From the NCBI GenBank assembly GCA_031291335.1, contig JARLJF010000137.1, positions 16,312 through 80,311 of the forward strand: a stretch of DNA of 64,000 nucleotides, written 5' to 3'. This stretch comes from Pandoraea sp. GTDB taxonomy: Bacteria > Pseudomonadota > Gammaproteobacteria > Burkholderiales > Burkholderiaceae. Both the position numbers and the translations under genes were made by a program. Shown here in pieces: positions 1 through 8,612 of this stretch. The notes beneath the pieces were generated by a model that was not told the DNA's origin, did not search any database, and saw only the letters and a list, made by a program, of their open reading frames with translations. Numbering within the stretch: position 1 is the stretch's first letter; each line of letters begins with the position of its first letter.

Positions 1-94
1 AGGCCCGATCACCAAGCGTATCCGCGATCAACTCACGGGCATTCAACGTGGCAAGGTCGCCGATCCGTTCGGTTGGGTGCACCACATCGCGTAA
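1..94 (+). CDS. Branched-chain aminotransferase, C-terminal end (partial)
   Basis: Only the last 30 residues are present, read from base 2 to a TAA at 92-94. They end in a segment (TGIQRGKVADPFGWVHHIA) that resembles the C-terminus of class IV PLP aminotransferases of the group II branched-chain type, where a 'T-IQ-G---D--GW' tail is usual. Such an enzyme transaminates Val, Leu and Ile with 2-oxoglutarate. The PLP lysine and active-site residues lie outside the window, so the call rests on the tail alone. It could be another class IV aminotransferase. Confidence 0.6.
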   Translation, partial: GPITKRIRDQLTGIQRGKVADPFGWVHHIA

Positions 95-240
95 TCGCGC
101 GTTGTATATCCCAGGCGTTACGACATAACAAGCTGTGAAGCTGCGCGTCGCCCGAGACAGCGACGCGGGAAATCATTGGCGGCGCGTTACGACACCAGGA
201 GAGTCGGGCGCGCCGTCTTGTTGTATTTGACTTTCAGGTC

Positions 241-888
241 ATGAAACACGATACGGGTGCTGTATCCAGCACCATTGCGGCAACCGACACAATCGGCGTC
301 CCGCACTCCGTGCTCGAAGACATCTATGCGATGGTCATCGGCATGGCATTTGTGGTGGTCGGTCTGGTGCTGCTCAAGGCTGCCGGGTTGGTCACCGGCG
401 GCGTGGCCGGCATTGCGCTGCTCGCCTCTTACGTCTTCCCCCTACCGGTGGGCACCATCTTCACGTTGGTGAACATTCCGTTCTTCCTGTTCGCGTACTT
501 CACGATGGGCCCGCGCTTCGCGCTCAAGTCCACCGTCGCGAGCTTCGGTATTACGTTCGCCCTCGCGGCCATGCCGCAAACGTTCAACGTCGCCTTCGTC
601 AATCCGCTGTTCGCCGCGTTCGTTGGCGGCACGCTGTGCGGCATGGGCATTCTGGCGCTTGCCCGTCATGGCGCCGGCGTAGGCGGCACCGGCATCGTCA
701 CGCTGTGGCTCCAACGTGAGCGCGGCATCAACGCCGGGATCTCGCAGGTGTGTATCGACGCGACGATTCTGCTCGTCTCGCTCACCACTATTCCAGCAGG
801 ACGCGTGGCGTGGTCCGCACTGTCTGCCGTGGCCATGAGCGCCATGGTCGTCGCGTGGCACCGGCCTGGGCGTTATACCGGGCGCTAA
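241..888 (+). CDS. YitT-family integral membrane protein
   Basis: A 215-residue, strongly hydrophobic protein with about five or six membrane segments, the first near residues 30-50 (MVIGMAFVVVGLVLLKAAG) followed by the glycine-rich GLVTGGVAGIALL stretch typical of YitT/DUF161 proteins. A second glycine-rich loop (GAGVGGTGIVTLWLQ) lies near residues 142-156. The soluble C-terminal DUF2179 domain of the longer Bacillus YitT proteins is missing, so this is the short form. Substrate and function of the family are not settled. It stands alone, with no good ribosome binding site directly before the ATG. The family call is fairly sure, the role unknown. Confidence 0.7.
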   Translation: MKHDTGAVSSTIAATDTIGVPHSVLEDIYAMVIGMAFVVVGLVLLKAAGLVTGGVAGIALLASYVFPLPVGTIFTLVNIPFFLFAYFTMGPRFALKSTVASFGITFALAAMPQTFNVAFVNPLFAAFVGGTLCGMGILALARHGAGVGGTGIVTLWLQRERGINAGISQVCIDATILLVSLTTIPAGRVAWSALSAVAMSAMVVAWHRPGRYTGR

Positions 889-942
889 GTTAGACGTCGA
901 GCCTGAACGTCAAGCCTGACGCCAAGTCCGCCCCTTCAGCCT

Positions 943-1848
943 TCACCGTCCTTTAGGCCGGTACGCACTCGCCTGATTCAGCAGCCACTCGCGAAACACG
1001 CTCAGTGGCTGCCCGTGCGTGAGTTCCGTCGGGTAGACGAGGTAATACGCCGACCCGGCGACACTCTTCACGTCGAACGGAATCGTCAGGCCAAGGCTCG
1101 CCAACTGCCCTTCCACGAAGAATTTCGGCACCAGCGCGATGCCGAGCCCTGCCGCCGCCCCCGCGATCAGCATCGTGTGGAGTTCGTAGCGCACGCCTTG
1201 CAGCGCCCGGTTGTCCTCGATGCGTTGCTCCACGAACCATTGCGTCCAGGCGCTGGGACGCGTCGTGGAGTGCAACAGCGGATAGCTGAGCAGATCTGCC
1301 GCATTACGCACCGGCCCGTTCAATAGCGACGGGCGGCACACCGGCACCACCTCCTCACCGAACAGATAGTCCGACGACGTGCCCGGCCAGGTCGGCTGCC
1401 CGAAGTGAATGGCCGCTTCAAAGTGCGTCTCGTCAAACGTGAAGAGGTCGGTGTGCACGCCCATGTTCACGCGAACGTCCGGGTGCCGATCGTCGAAGTC
1501 TTTCATTCTCGGAATCAACCACTCCGACGCGAACGTCGGCAACACCGCCAACTCCAGATAGCCGCCCCCGCTGCCGTGGGCCATGATCGCGAGCGTGTCG
1601 CGATCCAGTTGCTCCAGCGTGCGGCGGACCTGAGTGCCGTAAAGACGGCCGGCGCGCGTGAGCACCACCCGTTGTTTCGCACGAACGAACAAACGCACGC
1701 CGAGCTGCGTCTCCAGCGTGGCGATCTGGCGCGACACGGCACTTTCCGTCAGGAACAGCTCTCGCGCCGCGTGGGTAAAGCTCTCATGCCGGGCGGCCGC
1801 CTCGAAGGCCAGCAGCGCCGCCGTGCCGGGGGTCTTGAATTTGCGCAT
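943..1848 (-). CDS. LysR-family regulator (GcvA-like), probably of the lysine/2-oxoadipate genes
   Basis: A 301-residue LysR-type transcriptional regulator. The N-terminal winged helix-turn-helix spans about residues 6-65 (FTHAARELFLTESAVSRQIATLE), and the rest is a periplasmic-binding-like effector domain. The N-terminus and the 'L-LTESAVSRQI' helix resemble the GcvA subgroup. ATG at 1848 is preceded by AGGA at a good distance. It is transcribed divergently from the dioxygenase gene starting at 2017 across a 168-bp spacer, the usual LysR geometry, so I infer that it controls the 2-aminoadipate/2-oxoadipate genes at 2017-6036. The effector is unknown. Confidence 0.85.
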   Translation of the reverse strand: MRKFKTPGTAALLAFEAAARHESFTHAARELFLTESAVSRQIATLETQLGVRLFVRAKQRVVLTRAGRLYGTQVRRTLEQLDRDTLAIMAHGSGGGYLELAVLPTFASEWLIPRMKDFDDRHPDVRVNMGVHTDLFTFDETHFEAAIHFGQPTWPGTSSDYLFGEEVVPVCRPSLLNGPVRNAADLLSYPLLHSTTRPSAWTQWFVEQRIEDNRALQGVRYELHTMLIAGAAAGLGIALVPKFFVEGQLASLGLTIPFDVKSVAGSAYYLVYPTELTHGQPLSVFREWLLNQASAYRPKGR

Positions 1849-2016
1849 GTTGATTCCTAAAACGCATCAAGTGGCAATTTTATCTCGCTTTACGGGCGTG
1901 ACATCCGTTCCAATAATGCAGTCACTGCAAGAAGGCATGGGGTGACGCGCTCCAAGCCGTGCCCTGACACCCTGCGGCGCCGCCCCGAGACGGCGCCCAC
2001 CCTGCGAGACAATCCG

Positions 2017-3042
2017 ATGCGCAATGCCAATGTGCAGTCCTTGCTGGTTTCCCTGGTTGGGGAAGCGCGAACCAACGCCCTTTTTGCCACGCTCAATTCG
2101 CCGTCGTTTCTGGCCGATTGCGAACCCGGCCTGGTGACCCGCGCCGAACTGGCGCAAGCCATGAACATGGCCCTGTTCGAAGGGCTGCTGGCGCGTTCGC
2201 AAAACGGCCGCACCTATACGGAAGAAGCAATTGCCGGGGGCGGGAGCGTCTACTTCGATCATGGCGCACTGCGCACCGTGCGCTGGGCGCAAAACGGTGC
2301 CCTGCCGCCGGGCGAAGCCGCCTTTACGCGCATTCTGCGCCCGCTGGGCTTCCGTCTGAACGGCCGCTACCCGCTCGACCGCCTCGGCATGACCGGGCGT
2401 GCCTATGCGCATGAAGATGCCCCGGAAGAGATTTCGCAGTTCTTCGTAAGCGAGCTGCATCCGGAGCGTTTCTCCGAGACGTTCCAGCAAGCCGTGTCGC
2501 GCGTCGTCGGCACATCGAAAGACCCGCTCACGCCGGCAGCCGTCGGTCAGCTCTGGGAACTGGAGCGCGACGGCACGCTGCCGCTCGACAGCGCACAAGC
2601 CCTGCTGCCGGTAATCGTCGGTGCGTTTGCCCGTCAGCACGACGTGCCGAGCGAAGCCGATTACGAACTGCTGCTGGCCGAGTCCGCCGAAATGGCGTGG
2701 ATTGCGACCGAAGGCAACGCGTTCAACCACGCGACCGACCGCGTTGAAGACGTGTTCGCTCTGTCCGACGCCGAGAAGGCAAAGGGCCGTCCGATGAAGC
2801 CCGAAGTCGAGCGTTCGCGCTCAGGCCGCGTGTTCCAGACGGCCTACCGCGCCGACACCGTGCGTCGCGAGTTCCGTGGCAAGGACGGCGAGATCGTCAC
2901 GCGCGACGTGCCGGGTTCGTTCTACGAATTCATCACGCGCCATCGCGAGTACGACACCGCCAAGCGCTGCTGGAAGATCGACCTGCGGTTCGACGCCGGC
3001 AATGCACAAGGCATTTTCAAGATGACGGCCAACGCCAAGTAA
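2017..3042 (+). CDS. hglS: 2-oxoadipate dioxygenase/decarboxylase, DUF1338 (HglS type)
   Basis: A DUF1338 protein of 341 residues. The characterised Pseudomonas putida HglS is an Fe(II) enzyme that turns 2-oxoadipate into 2-hydroxyglutarate plus CO2 in lysine catabolism. Its metal ligands, as I recall them (H70, H226, E294, with substrate arginine R74), match here H82 (YFDHGALRTV), H238 (NAFNHATDRV), E304 (SFYEFITR) and R86, with nearly constant offsets. The start is set at the ATG at 2017 because the family begins close to it; an in-frame GTG at 1942 would add 25 unrelated residues. The protein is about 120 residues shorter than P. putida HglS. The next two genes encode the preceding steps of the same pathway, which supports the call. 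Confidence 0.82.
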   Translation: MRNANVQSLLVSLVGEARTNALFATLNSPSFLADCEPGLVTRAELAQAMNMALFEGLLARSQNGRTYTEEAIAGGGSVYFDHGALRTVRWAQNGALPPGEAAFTRILRPLGFRLNGRYPLDRLGMTGRAYAHEDAPEEISQFFVSELHPERFSETFQQAVSRVVGTSKDPLTPAAVGQLWELERDGTLPLDSAQALLPVIVGAFARQHDVPSEADYELLLAESAEMAWIATEGNAFNHATDRVEDVFALSDAEKAKGRPMKPEVERSRSGRVFQTAYRADTVRREFRGKDGEIVTRDVPGSFYEFITRHREYDTAKRCWKIDLRFDAGNAQGIFKMTANAK

Positions 3043-3117
3043 CTGAGCTAAACGAGGCCGGGCGGCCTCCGGGGCACAATACGTCTTGTGCGCCAGCGCC
3101 GCCTCCTCACCCGCCGA

Positions 3118-3138
3118 CGCCGGTGAACGGCACCGGCG
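3118..3138 (+). other. Intercistronic hairpin
   Basis: Arms CGCCGGTG (3118-3125) and CACCGGCG (3131-3138) pair perfectly around a 5-nt loop in the 126-bp gap between the dioxygenase and dehydrogenase genes. There is no T-run, so it is more likely an mRNA processing or stability element than a terminator. Confidence 0.4.
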
Positions 3139-3168
3139 GCCAACACTGAATTCCATAGGGGTATCAAC

Positions 3169-4668
3169 GTGAACGCGACTTCCATCCTTAACGAACTGGG
3201 CATTGCCAAACTGGCCGAAGCCGGCGACATCGCCGTGCACTCGCCCATCGACGGCGCATTGATCGGCCGCGTGGCCAGCGCCTCGGTAGGCGACGCGCAA
3301 GCCGCGCTCGCCCGTGCTCACACGGCGTTCACCGCATGGCGTAATGTGCCGGCACCGCGTCGCGGTGAGCTGGTGCGCCTGCTGGGCGAAAAGCTGCGCG
3401 AGCGCAAGCAGGCACTGGGCGCGCTCGTCACGCTCGAAGCCGGCAAGATCCTTCAGGAAGGTCTGGGCGAAGTGCAGGAAATGATCGACATTTGCGACTT
3501 CGCCGTCGGTCTGTCGCGTCAACTGTACGGCCTGACCATCGCCTCGGAGCGTCCGGGCCACCGCATGGCCGAGACGTGGCACCCGCTGGGCGTTTGCACC
3601 GTCATCTCTGCTTTCAACTTCCCGGTCGCCGTGTGGTCGTGGAACGCAGCGCTCGCGCTGGTTTGCGGTAACGCCGTCGTGTGGAAGCCGTCGGAGAAGA
3701 CCCCGCTGACCGCCTTGGCCGTCAACAAGCTGATGGAAGAAGTCATTGCCGAATTCGGCGATGCACCGGAAGGCCTGGCCGCCCTCATCATTGGTGGTCG
3801 CGACGTCGGCGAGGCACTCGTTGCCGATCCGCGCTCGGCCATCGTGAGCGCCACCGGCAGCACGGAAATGGGCCGCAAGGTCGGCGTGGAAGTGGCGCGC
3901 CGCTTTGGCCGTTCGATCCTGGAGCTGGGCGGCAACAACGCCGGCATCGTGACCGCGAGCGCCGACATGGAACTCGCGCCGCGCGGCATTCTGTTCTCGG
4001 CCGTGGGTACGGCCGGTCAGCGCTGCACCACGCTGCGCCGCCTGTTCGTGCACGAAAGCGTGTACGACAAGACCGTCGACCGTCTGAAGACGCTGTATGG
4101 CAAGGTCTCCATCGGCAACCCGCTCGAGCGCGGCACGCTGATGGGCCCGCTGATCGACGAAGGCGCGTTCAAGCGCATGCAGGACGCCCTCGACCAGGCA
4201 CGCGCGCAAGGCGGCAAGGTCACGGGTGGCGAGCGTCACGCGGTCGCCGGAGCCGAGAACGCTTTCTACGTGAAGCCGGCCATCGTCGAAATGCCGTCGC
4301 AAACGGAAGTCGTGTTGACCGAAACATTCGCGCCGATTCTGTATGTGCTCAAGTACAGCGACTTCTCGGAAGCCATCGACGGCAACAACGCCGCGTCGCA
4401 CGGTCTGTCGTCGTGCGTGTTCACGACCGACCTGCGCGAGGCCGAGCGCTTCACGTCGTCGGCCGGTAGCGACTGCGGTATCGCCAACGTCAACATCGGC
4501 CCGAGCGGCGCGGAAATCGGCGGCGCCTTCGGCGGTGAAAAGGAAACCGGCGGCGGCCGCGAGTCGGGCTCCGACGCGTGGAAGGGCTACATGCGCCGTG
4601 CGACCAACACCGTGAACTACTCTTCCGCCCTGCCGCTCGCGCAAGGCATCGACTTCTCGGTCGAGTGA
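3169..4668 (+). CDS. amaB: L-aminoadipate-semialdehyde (piperideine-6-carboxylate) dehydrogenase
   Basis: A 499-residue ALDH7-type aldehyde dehydrogenase. It oxidises 2-aminoadipate 6-semialdehyde to 2-aminoadipate with NAD+. The catalytic cysteine is C286 (GTAGQRCTTLRRLF) and the general base E252 (ILELGGNNAG). The GTAGQRCTT motif and the tail 'GGEKETGGGRESGSDAWKGYMRR' region are those of the antiquitin/AmaB subgroup rather than of betaine aldehyde dehydrogenases. The start is GTG at 3169 behind AGGGG (about 3156-3160). It lies between the genes for the two following steps of lysine breakdown. Confidence 0.88.
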   Translation: MNATSILNELGIAKLAEAGDIAVHSPIDGALIGRVASASVGDAQAALARAHTAFTAWRNVPAPRRGELVRLLGEKLRERKQALGALVTLEAGKILQEGLGEVQEMIDICDFAVGLSRQLYGLTIASERPGHRMAETWHPLGVCTVISAFNFPVAVWSWNAALALVCGNAVVWKPSEKTPLTALAVNKLMEEVIAEFGDAPEGLAALIIGGRDVGEALVADPRSAIVSATGSTEMGRKVGVEVARRFGRSILELGGNNAGIVTASADMELAPRGILFSAVGTAGQRCTTLRRLFVHESVYDKTVDRLKTLYGKVSIGNPLERGTLMGPLIDEGAFKRMQDALDQARAQGGKVTGGERHAVAGAENAFYVKPAIVEMPSQTEVVLTETFAPILYVLKYSDFSEAIDGNNAASHGLSSCVFTTDLREAERFTSSAGSDCGIANVNIGPSGAEIGGAFGGEKETGGGRESGSDAWKGYMRRATNTVNYSSALPLAQGIDFSVE

Positions 4669-4833
4669 AGTCGCGCTAGCAGGCCCCGGCGTTGCACATT
4701 CCGATGCGCCACGCCCCCGGGGTCTGCCGCAACGTCTGTCAGCGCCGGACGCATCGTGCCAATACGGCAGAGGCGTCCGGTGCCTCCTCCCCAAGTCGCT
4801 GAATTCCGTCACGCTTTTTGTAGCGAGGCCCCC

Positions 4834-6036
4834 ATGTACGCATTCACTTCTCCGTTCGCCAACCCGGCAGGCTCGCCGATTCGCGAACTGTTCAAATATC
4901 TGTCCGAGCCGGGCATGATCTCGTTCGCGGGCGGGTATCCGGCAAGCGACCTGTTCGACGTCGACGGACTCGCTGCGGCACAAGCCCGCGCCTTCGCCCA
5001 ACCGACGCGTTGCCTGCAATACGGCCCGACCGACGGGCTCGCCGAACTCAAGGCCCAGTTCATCGCGTTGATGGCATCACGTAGCGCGCCGTGCGCCGCG
5101 GAAGAACTCCTGGTGACGACAGGTTCGCAACAAGGGCTCGATCTGCTTTTGCGTGTGATGGTCGCGCCGGGTGATGTCGTCGTGACCGAGCAGCCGGCGT
5201 ACCCGGCGACGTTGCAGGCGTTGCGACTGCAACAGGCCAGGATCGTGACCGTGCCGGTCGATGCGCATGGGTTGAACGTCGAACATCTGGCCGCGCTGCT
5301 GCGCGACGGCAAGATCGCGGTGCCGAAGCTGCTGTACACCGTACCGACGTTTGCCAATCCGACCGGCGCCACGCTCTCGCGCGAGCGTCGCATCGCGCTG
5401 CTGAGGCTGGCGGTGGAGTACCGCTTCGTGATCGTTGAAGACGACCCGTACGGTGACTTGCGATTCGCAGGCGAAGCCGTGCCGACGCTGCTCGGCCTGA
5501 CGGCCGAGGTGCCGGGATCACGCGACTGGGTGGTGCACTTCTCGAGCCTGTCGAAGATCGTTGCGCCGGGGTTGCGTGTGGGTTGGACGGTCGCGCCGCC
5601 GGAGATCGCGCGTCGATGCGTGGTCGCCAAGCAGACGGTCGATCTGTGCAGCGTGCCGTGGACGCAAGCCGTCGCGGCCGAATATCTTGCGCAGGGCGCG
5701 TTGACGCGACACCTGCCGAAGATCACCGAGGCATATCGACTCAAGTGCGACGCCATGTGCGGCGCGCTGCGCGACAAGCTGGGCGATGCCATCCAGTTCC
5801 ACGCACCGCAGGGCGGGATGTTCGTGTGGGCGCGTCTCGCGGCGGTGAAGACGAGCGAGTTGCTGCCGCACGCGATTGCCGAGAAGGTGCTGTTCGTGCC
5901 GGGGACGGCGTTCTTTGCCGAGAACGCCGATGAGGCGTCGCTGCGGTTGTCGTTCGCGGCACCGGCGGTCACGGCGATTGAAGAGGGCGTGGCACGACTG
6001 GCTCGCGCGATGGACGCGACCGGCAAGAAGGTCTGA
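4834..6036 (+). CDS. PLP aminotransferase, probable 2-aminoadipate transaminase
   Basis: A 400-residue fold-type I aminotransferase of the class I/II MocR-like group. Visible motifs are TTGSQQGLDLL (about 95-105), the PTFANPTGATLS turn (171-182), VEDDPYGDLRF (201-211) and the PLP lysine K241 in SSLSKIVAPGLRVGW. It resembles LysN-type 2-aminoadipate:2-oxoglutarate aminotransferases, which would feed 2-oxoadipate to the dioxygenase at 2017. I chose the ATG at 4834 because the family starts near it; an in-frame upstream start at 4756 adds 26 residues without family character. Substrate is inferred from context; a broad aromatic or branched-chain specificity is possible. Confidence 0.78.
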   Translation: MYAFTSPFANPAGSPIRELFKYLSEPGMISFAGGYPASDLFDVDGLAAAQARAFAQPTRCLQYGPTDGLAELKAQFIALMASRSAPCAAEELLVTTGSQQGLDLLLRVMVAPGDVVVTEQPAYPATLQALRLQQARIVTVPVDAHGLNVEHLAALLRDGKIAVPKLLYTVPTFANPTGATLSRERRIALLRLAVEYRFVIVEDDPYGDLRFAGEAVPTLLGLTAEVPGSRDWVVHFSSLSKIVAPGLRVGWTVAPPEIARRCVVAKQTVDLCSVPWTQAVAAEYLAQGALTRHLPKITEAYRLKCDAMCGALRDKLGDAIQFHAPQGGMFVWARLAAVKTSELLPHAIAEKVLFVPGTAFFAENADEASLRLSFAAPAVTAIEEGVARLARAMDATGKKV

Positions 6037-6075
6037 TAAGCGGGATATTGCGAGATATGGCGGGATAAACACGCA

Positions 6076-6099
6076 AAGGCCCGGCAATCACCGGGCCTT
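6076..6099 (+). terminator. Hairpin between convergent genes (first of two)
   Basis: AAGGCCCGG (6076-6084) and CCGGGCCTT (6091-6099) form a perfect 9-bp stem with a 6-nt loop, between the stop codons of the aminotransferase and the convergent dehydrogenase. No long T-run follows on either side. Confidence 0.55.
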
Positions 6100-6116
6100 G
6101 GTAATACGTAGGCAAT

Positions 6117-6149
6117 GCCAGGGGCCTCGCTCGCAGCGAGGCCCCTGGC
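6117..6149 (+). terminator. Strong hairpin between convergent genes (second of two)
   Basis: GCCAGGGGCCTCGCT (6117-6131) and AGCGAGGCCCCTGGC (6135-6149) give a perfect 15-bp stem with a 3-nt loop just past the stop of the minus-strand dehydrogenase. Only a short TTT follows on the plus strand. With the hairpin at 6076 it probably separates two converging transcripts. Confidence 0.65.
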
Positions 6150-6157
6150 GTTTGCGC

Positions 6158-7612
6158 TCAGAGCTTCACGCAGACGTTGCGCAGTTCGGTATAGAACTCG
6201 AGCGAGTGAACGCCGCCTTCGCGACCGATGCCCGATTGCTTCGCGCCACCGAACGCCGTGCGCAGATCGCGCAAGAACCACGCGTTGATCCAGCAAACGC
6301 CGACTTCGAGTGCGGCGCCCATCCGATGGGCGCGACTGACGTCCGAGGTCCAGACGGTCGCCGCCAGACCGTAAGGCGTGGCGTTGGCCATTTCGATGAC
6401 TTCCTCTTCCGTGTCGAACGGCGCGATATGGCAGCACGGCCCGAAAATCTCTTCGCGGATGACCGAGGCCGTCTCCGGCAAGCCGGTCCAGATGGTCGGC
6501 TGCACCCACGCACCGTCCTTCATCGACGCCGGCATGTCAGGCACACCACCGCCGGTGACGACCGTCGCCCCTTCCTCGCGCGCCTTGGCGTAGTACGACA
6601 GCACCTTCTCGCGATGCACCTGCGAGACGAGCGGGCCGAAGTTCGTACCTTGCGCGTACGGATCGCCCAGCTTCAGCGATTCGGCGCGCTCCTTGAGGGC
6701 AGCCACGAAGCGCTCGAAGATCGGGCGCTGCACATACACGCGCTCCGTGCCCAGACACACCTGACCGCTGTTGTCGAAGCTCGAACGCGTAATGCCGGCG
6801 ACGGCCTTGTCGAAATCCGCGTCCGCAAACACGATGCCGGGATTCTTGCCGCCCAGTTCGAATGACACCGGGCGCACGCCATTCGCGGCCGCCTTCATGA
6901 TCGCTTCGCCCGTGCGCGTCTCGCCCGTGAACGTGATGCCGTTCACCCCCGGATGCTCGGTCAGGAACGCCCCCGCAGACGCCGGGCCGAAGCCGTGCAC
7001 CACGTTGTAGACGCCCGGCGGCACACCGACCTCATTCATCACCTCGCCCAACAGCGTGGCCGTGGCGGGCGTCTCTTCCGACGGCTTCACCACCACCGTG
7101 TTGCCGAACGCCAGCGCCGGGCCGACCTTCCACGTCATCAGCAACAGCGGCAGGTTCCACGGGCACACCACGGCGATCACGCCACGCGGCGTGCGCACGC
7201 CGTAGTTCAGCGCGTTGCCGCCGTCGGGCGTCGTCATCGCAAACGACTCGGTCGGCACGTTCTTGATCATGTCCGCGAACACCTTGAAGTTCGCGGCACC
7301 GCGCGGAATATCCAGATGGCTCGCGAGACCGTGCGGTTTGCCCGTGTCCGCGATCTCTGCGGCGAGGAAGTCGTCGAAGCGACGGTTGATGCCATCGGCC
7401 ACCGCATGGAGCAGCTCCACGCGCTGCGCGACCGTCATCTTGCCCCATCGGCCTTGCAGCGCTGCGCGGGCGGCGCGAACGGCGGCATCCACCTCGGCGC
7501 GGCCGGCTTCGTGCACCTGGCCGATCACGCTGTTGTCGACCGGGTTGCGGTTCTCGAAGGTGCGGGGGCTCGACACCCACTCACCGTTGATGAAGTTCTG
7601 GAAATCCTTCAT
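6158..7612 (-). CDS. 2-hydroxymuconate- or 2-aminomuconate-semialdehyde dehydrogenase
   Basis: A 484-residue NAD-dependent aldehyde dehydrogenase of the ALDH8/XylG-AMSDH group. It has catalytic C286 (NSGQVCLGTERVY), base E252 (SFELGGKNPG) and the active-site asparagine in CPWNLPLLLMTWKV (about 150-163), a stretch characteristic of muconate-semialdehyde dehydrogenases. These act in meta-cleavage of catechols (2-hydroxymuconate semialdehyde) or in 3-hydroxyanthranilate/2-aminophenol breakdown (2-aminomuconate semialdehyde). No other meta-pathway gene lies nearby, so the substrate cannot be fixed. It is divergent from a GntR regulator at 7860 that probably controls it. Confidence 0.78.
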   Translation of the reverse strand: MKDFQNFINGEWVSSPRTFENRNPVDNSVIGQVHEAGRAEVDAAVRAARAALQGRWGKMTVAQRVELLHAVADGINRRFDDFLAAEIADTGKPHGLASHLDIPRGAANFKVFADMIKNVPTESFAMTTPDGGNALNYGVRTPRGVIAVVCPWNLPLLLMTWKVGPALAFGNTVVVKPSEETPATATLLGEVMNEVGVPPGVYNVVHGFGPASAGAFLTEHPGVNGITFTGETRTGEAIMKAAANGVRPVSFELGGKNPGIVFADADFDKAVAGITRSSFDNSGQVCLGTERVYVQRPIFERFVAALKERAESLKLGDPYAQGTNFGPLVSQVHREKVLSYYAKAREEGATVVTGGGVPDMPASMKDGAWVQPTIWTGLPETASVIREEIFGPCCHIAPFDTEEEVIEMANATPYGLAATVWTSDVSRAHRMGAALEVGVCWINAWFLRDLRTAFGGAKQSGIGREGGVHSLEFYTELRNVCVKL

Positions 7613-7781
7613 GTCTCACTCTCGTTCTGTCGGTTGCTTCGGGACGGGCTGCCCTGCCGGGACACACGAAACCCCATGGCGTCACCCGGCATACCCTGCG
7701 TTTCGGGGGGCAGCGGCATGGAGCACACGATAAATCCGCTCCCGCATCTTCGTCAACATTTTCTCGAGAATTTTTATTTAT

Positions 7782-7813
7782 CTCGATTTTTGGTCAATTT
7801 TGCGAAAATCGAG
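7782..7813 (+). promoter_or_regulatory. Inverted-repeat candidate operator for the GntR regulator
   Basis: CTCGATTTT (7782-7790) and AAAATCGAG (7805-7813) are perfect inverted arms with a 14-bp spacer. They lie in the AT-rich centre of the 247-bp divergent region between the dehydrogenase and gntR, just upstream of the TATAAT at 7825. The placement fits an operator that blocks both promoters. Binding is inferred. Confidence 0.45.
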
Positions 7814-7824
7814 CCGAAGCTGCT

Positions 7825-7830
7825 TATAAT
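7825..7830 (+). promoter_or_regulatory. Perfect -10 box of the gntR gene
   Basis: TATAAT at 7825-7830, 29 bp before the ATG at 7860, with a weak TTGCGA -35 at 7800-7805 (19-bp spacing). The predicted transcript leader is only about 20-25 nt and has no clear Shine-Dalgarno. Confidence 0.55.
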
Positions 7831-7859
7831 CTCGGCACTTCCACCGAACCGCTTCGCGC

Positions 7860-8597
7860 ATGCACAGCCCGACCCCGTCTTCCGCCCAGACTGCCGACGC
7901 CACGCTGGCGCAAAGCGCGTACATGCGCCTGCGCAGCGACATCGTCGAGGGACGGCTGGCGCCGGGCGAGAAGCTGCGCGTCGAGCATCTGAAGGATCGT
8001 TACGAGGTGGGGGCGGGAACGCTGCGCGAGGCGCTCGCGCTCTTGGTGGCCGACGCTCTCGTCGTGCAGCACGGTCATCGTGGATTTCGGGTGACGCCCA
8101 TCTCGCTGGCCGACTTCATCGACATCACCGAGACACGTGTGCAGTTGGAGACCGAGGCACTACGTCAGTCGGTTGCGTTGGGGGATGACACCTGGGAAGC
8201 CGATCTGACAAGCGCGTTTCACCTGCTCTCGCTCGCCGAAGAACGGCTGGGGGACGGGCAACGTGGCGGCGATAGCCAGTTCGCCCAATGGGAGGCGCGC
8301 AACCGCGCGTTCCATGAAGTGCTGATCCGGGCCTGCCCGTCGCGCTGGCTGCACCACTTTCTGGCGATTCTGTATCGCCAGTCCGAGCGCTACCGGCGTT
8401 TGTCGATCACGCACCAGCCGGTACCGCGCGACGTCCACGAAGAACATCAGGCGATCTTCGACGCCTGTCTCGCTCGCGATGCCGACAAGGCGTCGGCCCT
8501 GCTCGCCGCGCACATTCGCAAGACGCTCGAAGCCGTGCGCGAGTTGCCCGAGGCGGTGGTCAACGCCGGCACCGTGCCGCTCGCACCGGTTCGCTGA
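7860..8597 (+). CDS. GntR-family regulator, FCD (FadR C-terminal) subgroup
   Basis: A 245-residue regulator. The winged helix-turn-helix spans about residues 20-85 (LRSDIVEGRLAPGEKL...EVGAGTLREALALLVADALVV). The all-helical FCD effector domain covers about 95-230, with the histidines expected of its metal/ligand site (NRAFHEVL, HEEHQAIF, AAHIRKTL). FCD regulators usually respond to organic acids made in the pathway they control. It is divergent from the semialdehyde dehydrogenase and convergent with the next gene at a distance of 15 bp. Confidence 0.85.
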   Translation: MHSPTPSSAQTADATLAQSAYMRLRSDIVEGRLAPGEKLRVEHLKDRYEVGAGTLREALALLVADALVVQHGHRGFRVTPISLADFIDITETRVQLETEALRQSVALGDDTWEADLTSAFHLLSLAEERLGDGQRGGDSQFAQWEARNRAFHEVLIRACPSRWLHHFLAILYRQSERYRRLSITHQPVPRDVHEEHQAIFDACLARDADKASALLAAHIRKTLEAVRELPEAVVNAGTVPLAPVR

Positions 8598-8612
8598 GCG
8601 GCCGCGCCGCAA

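Noticed and set aside
2821..5019. A 732-residue open frame on the minus strand opposite hglS, amaB and the aminotransferase
   Set aside because: It is antisense to three convincing genes; long antisense frames are common at this GC content, and its translation is rich in Arg/His/Ala with no family motif.
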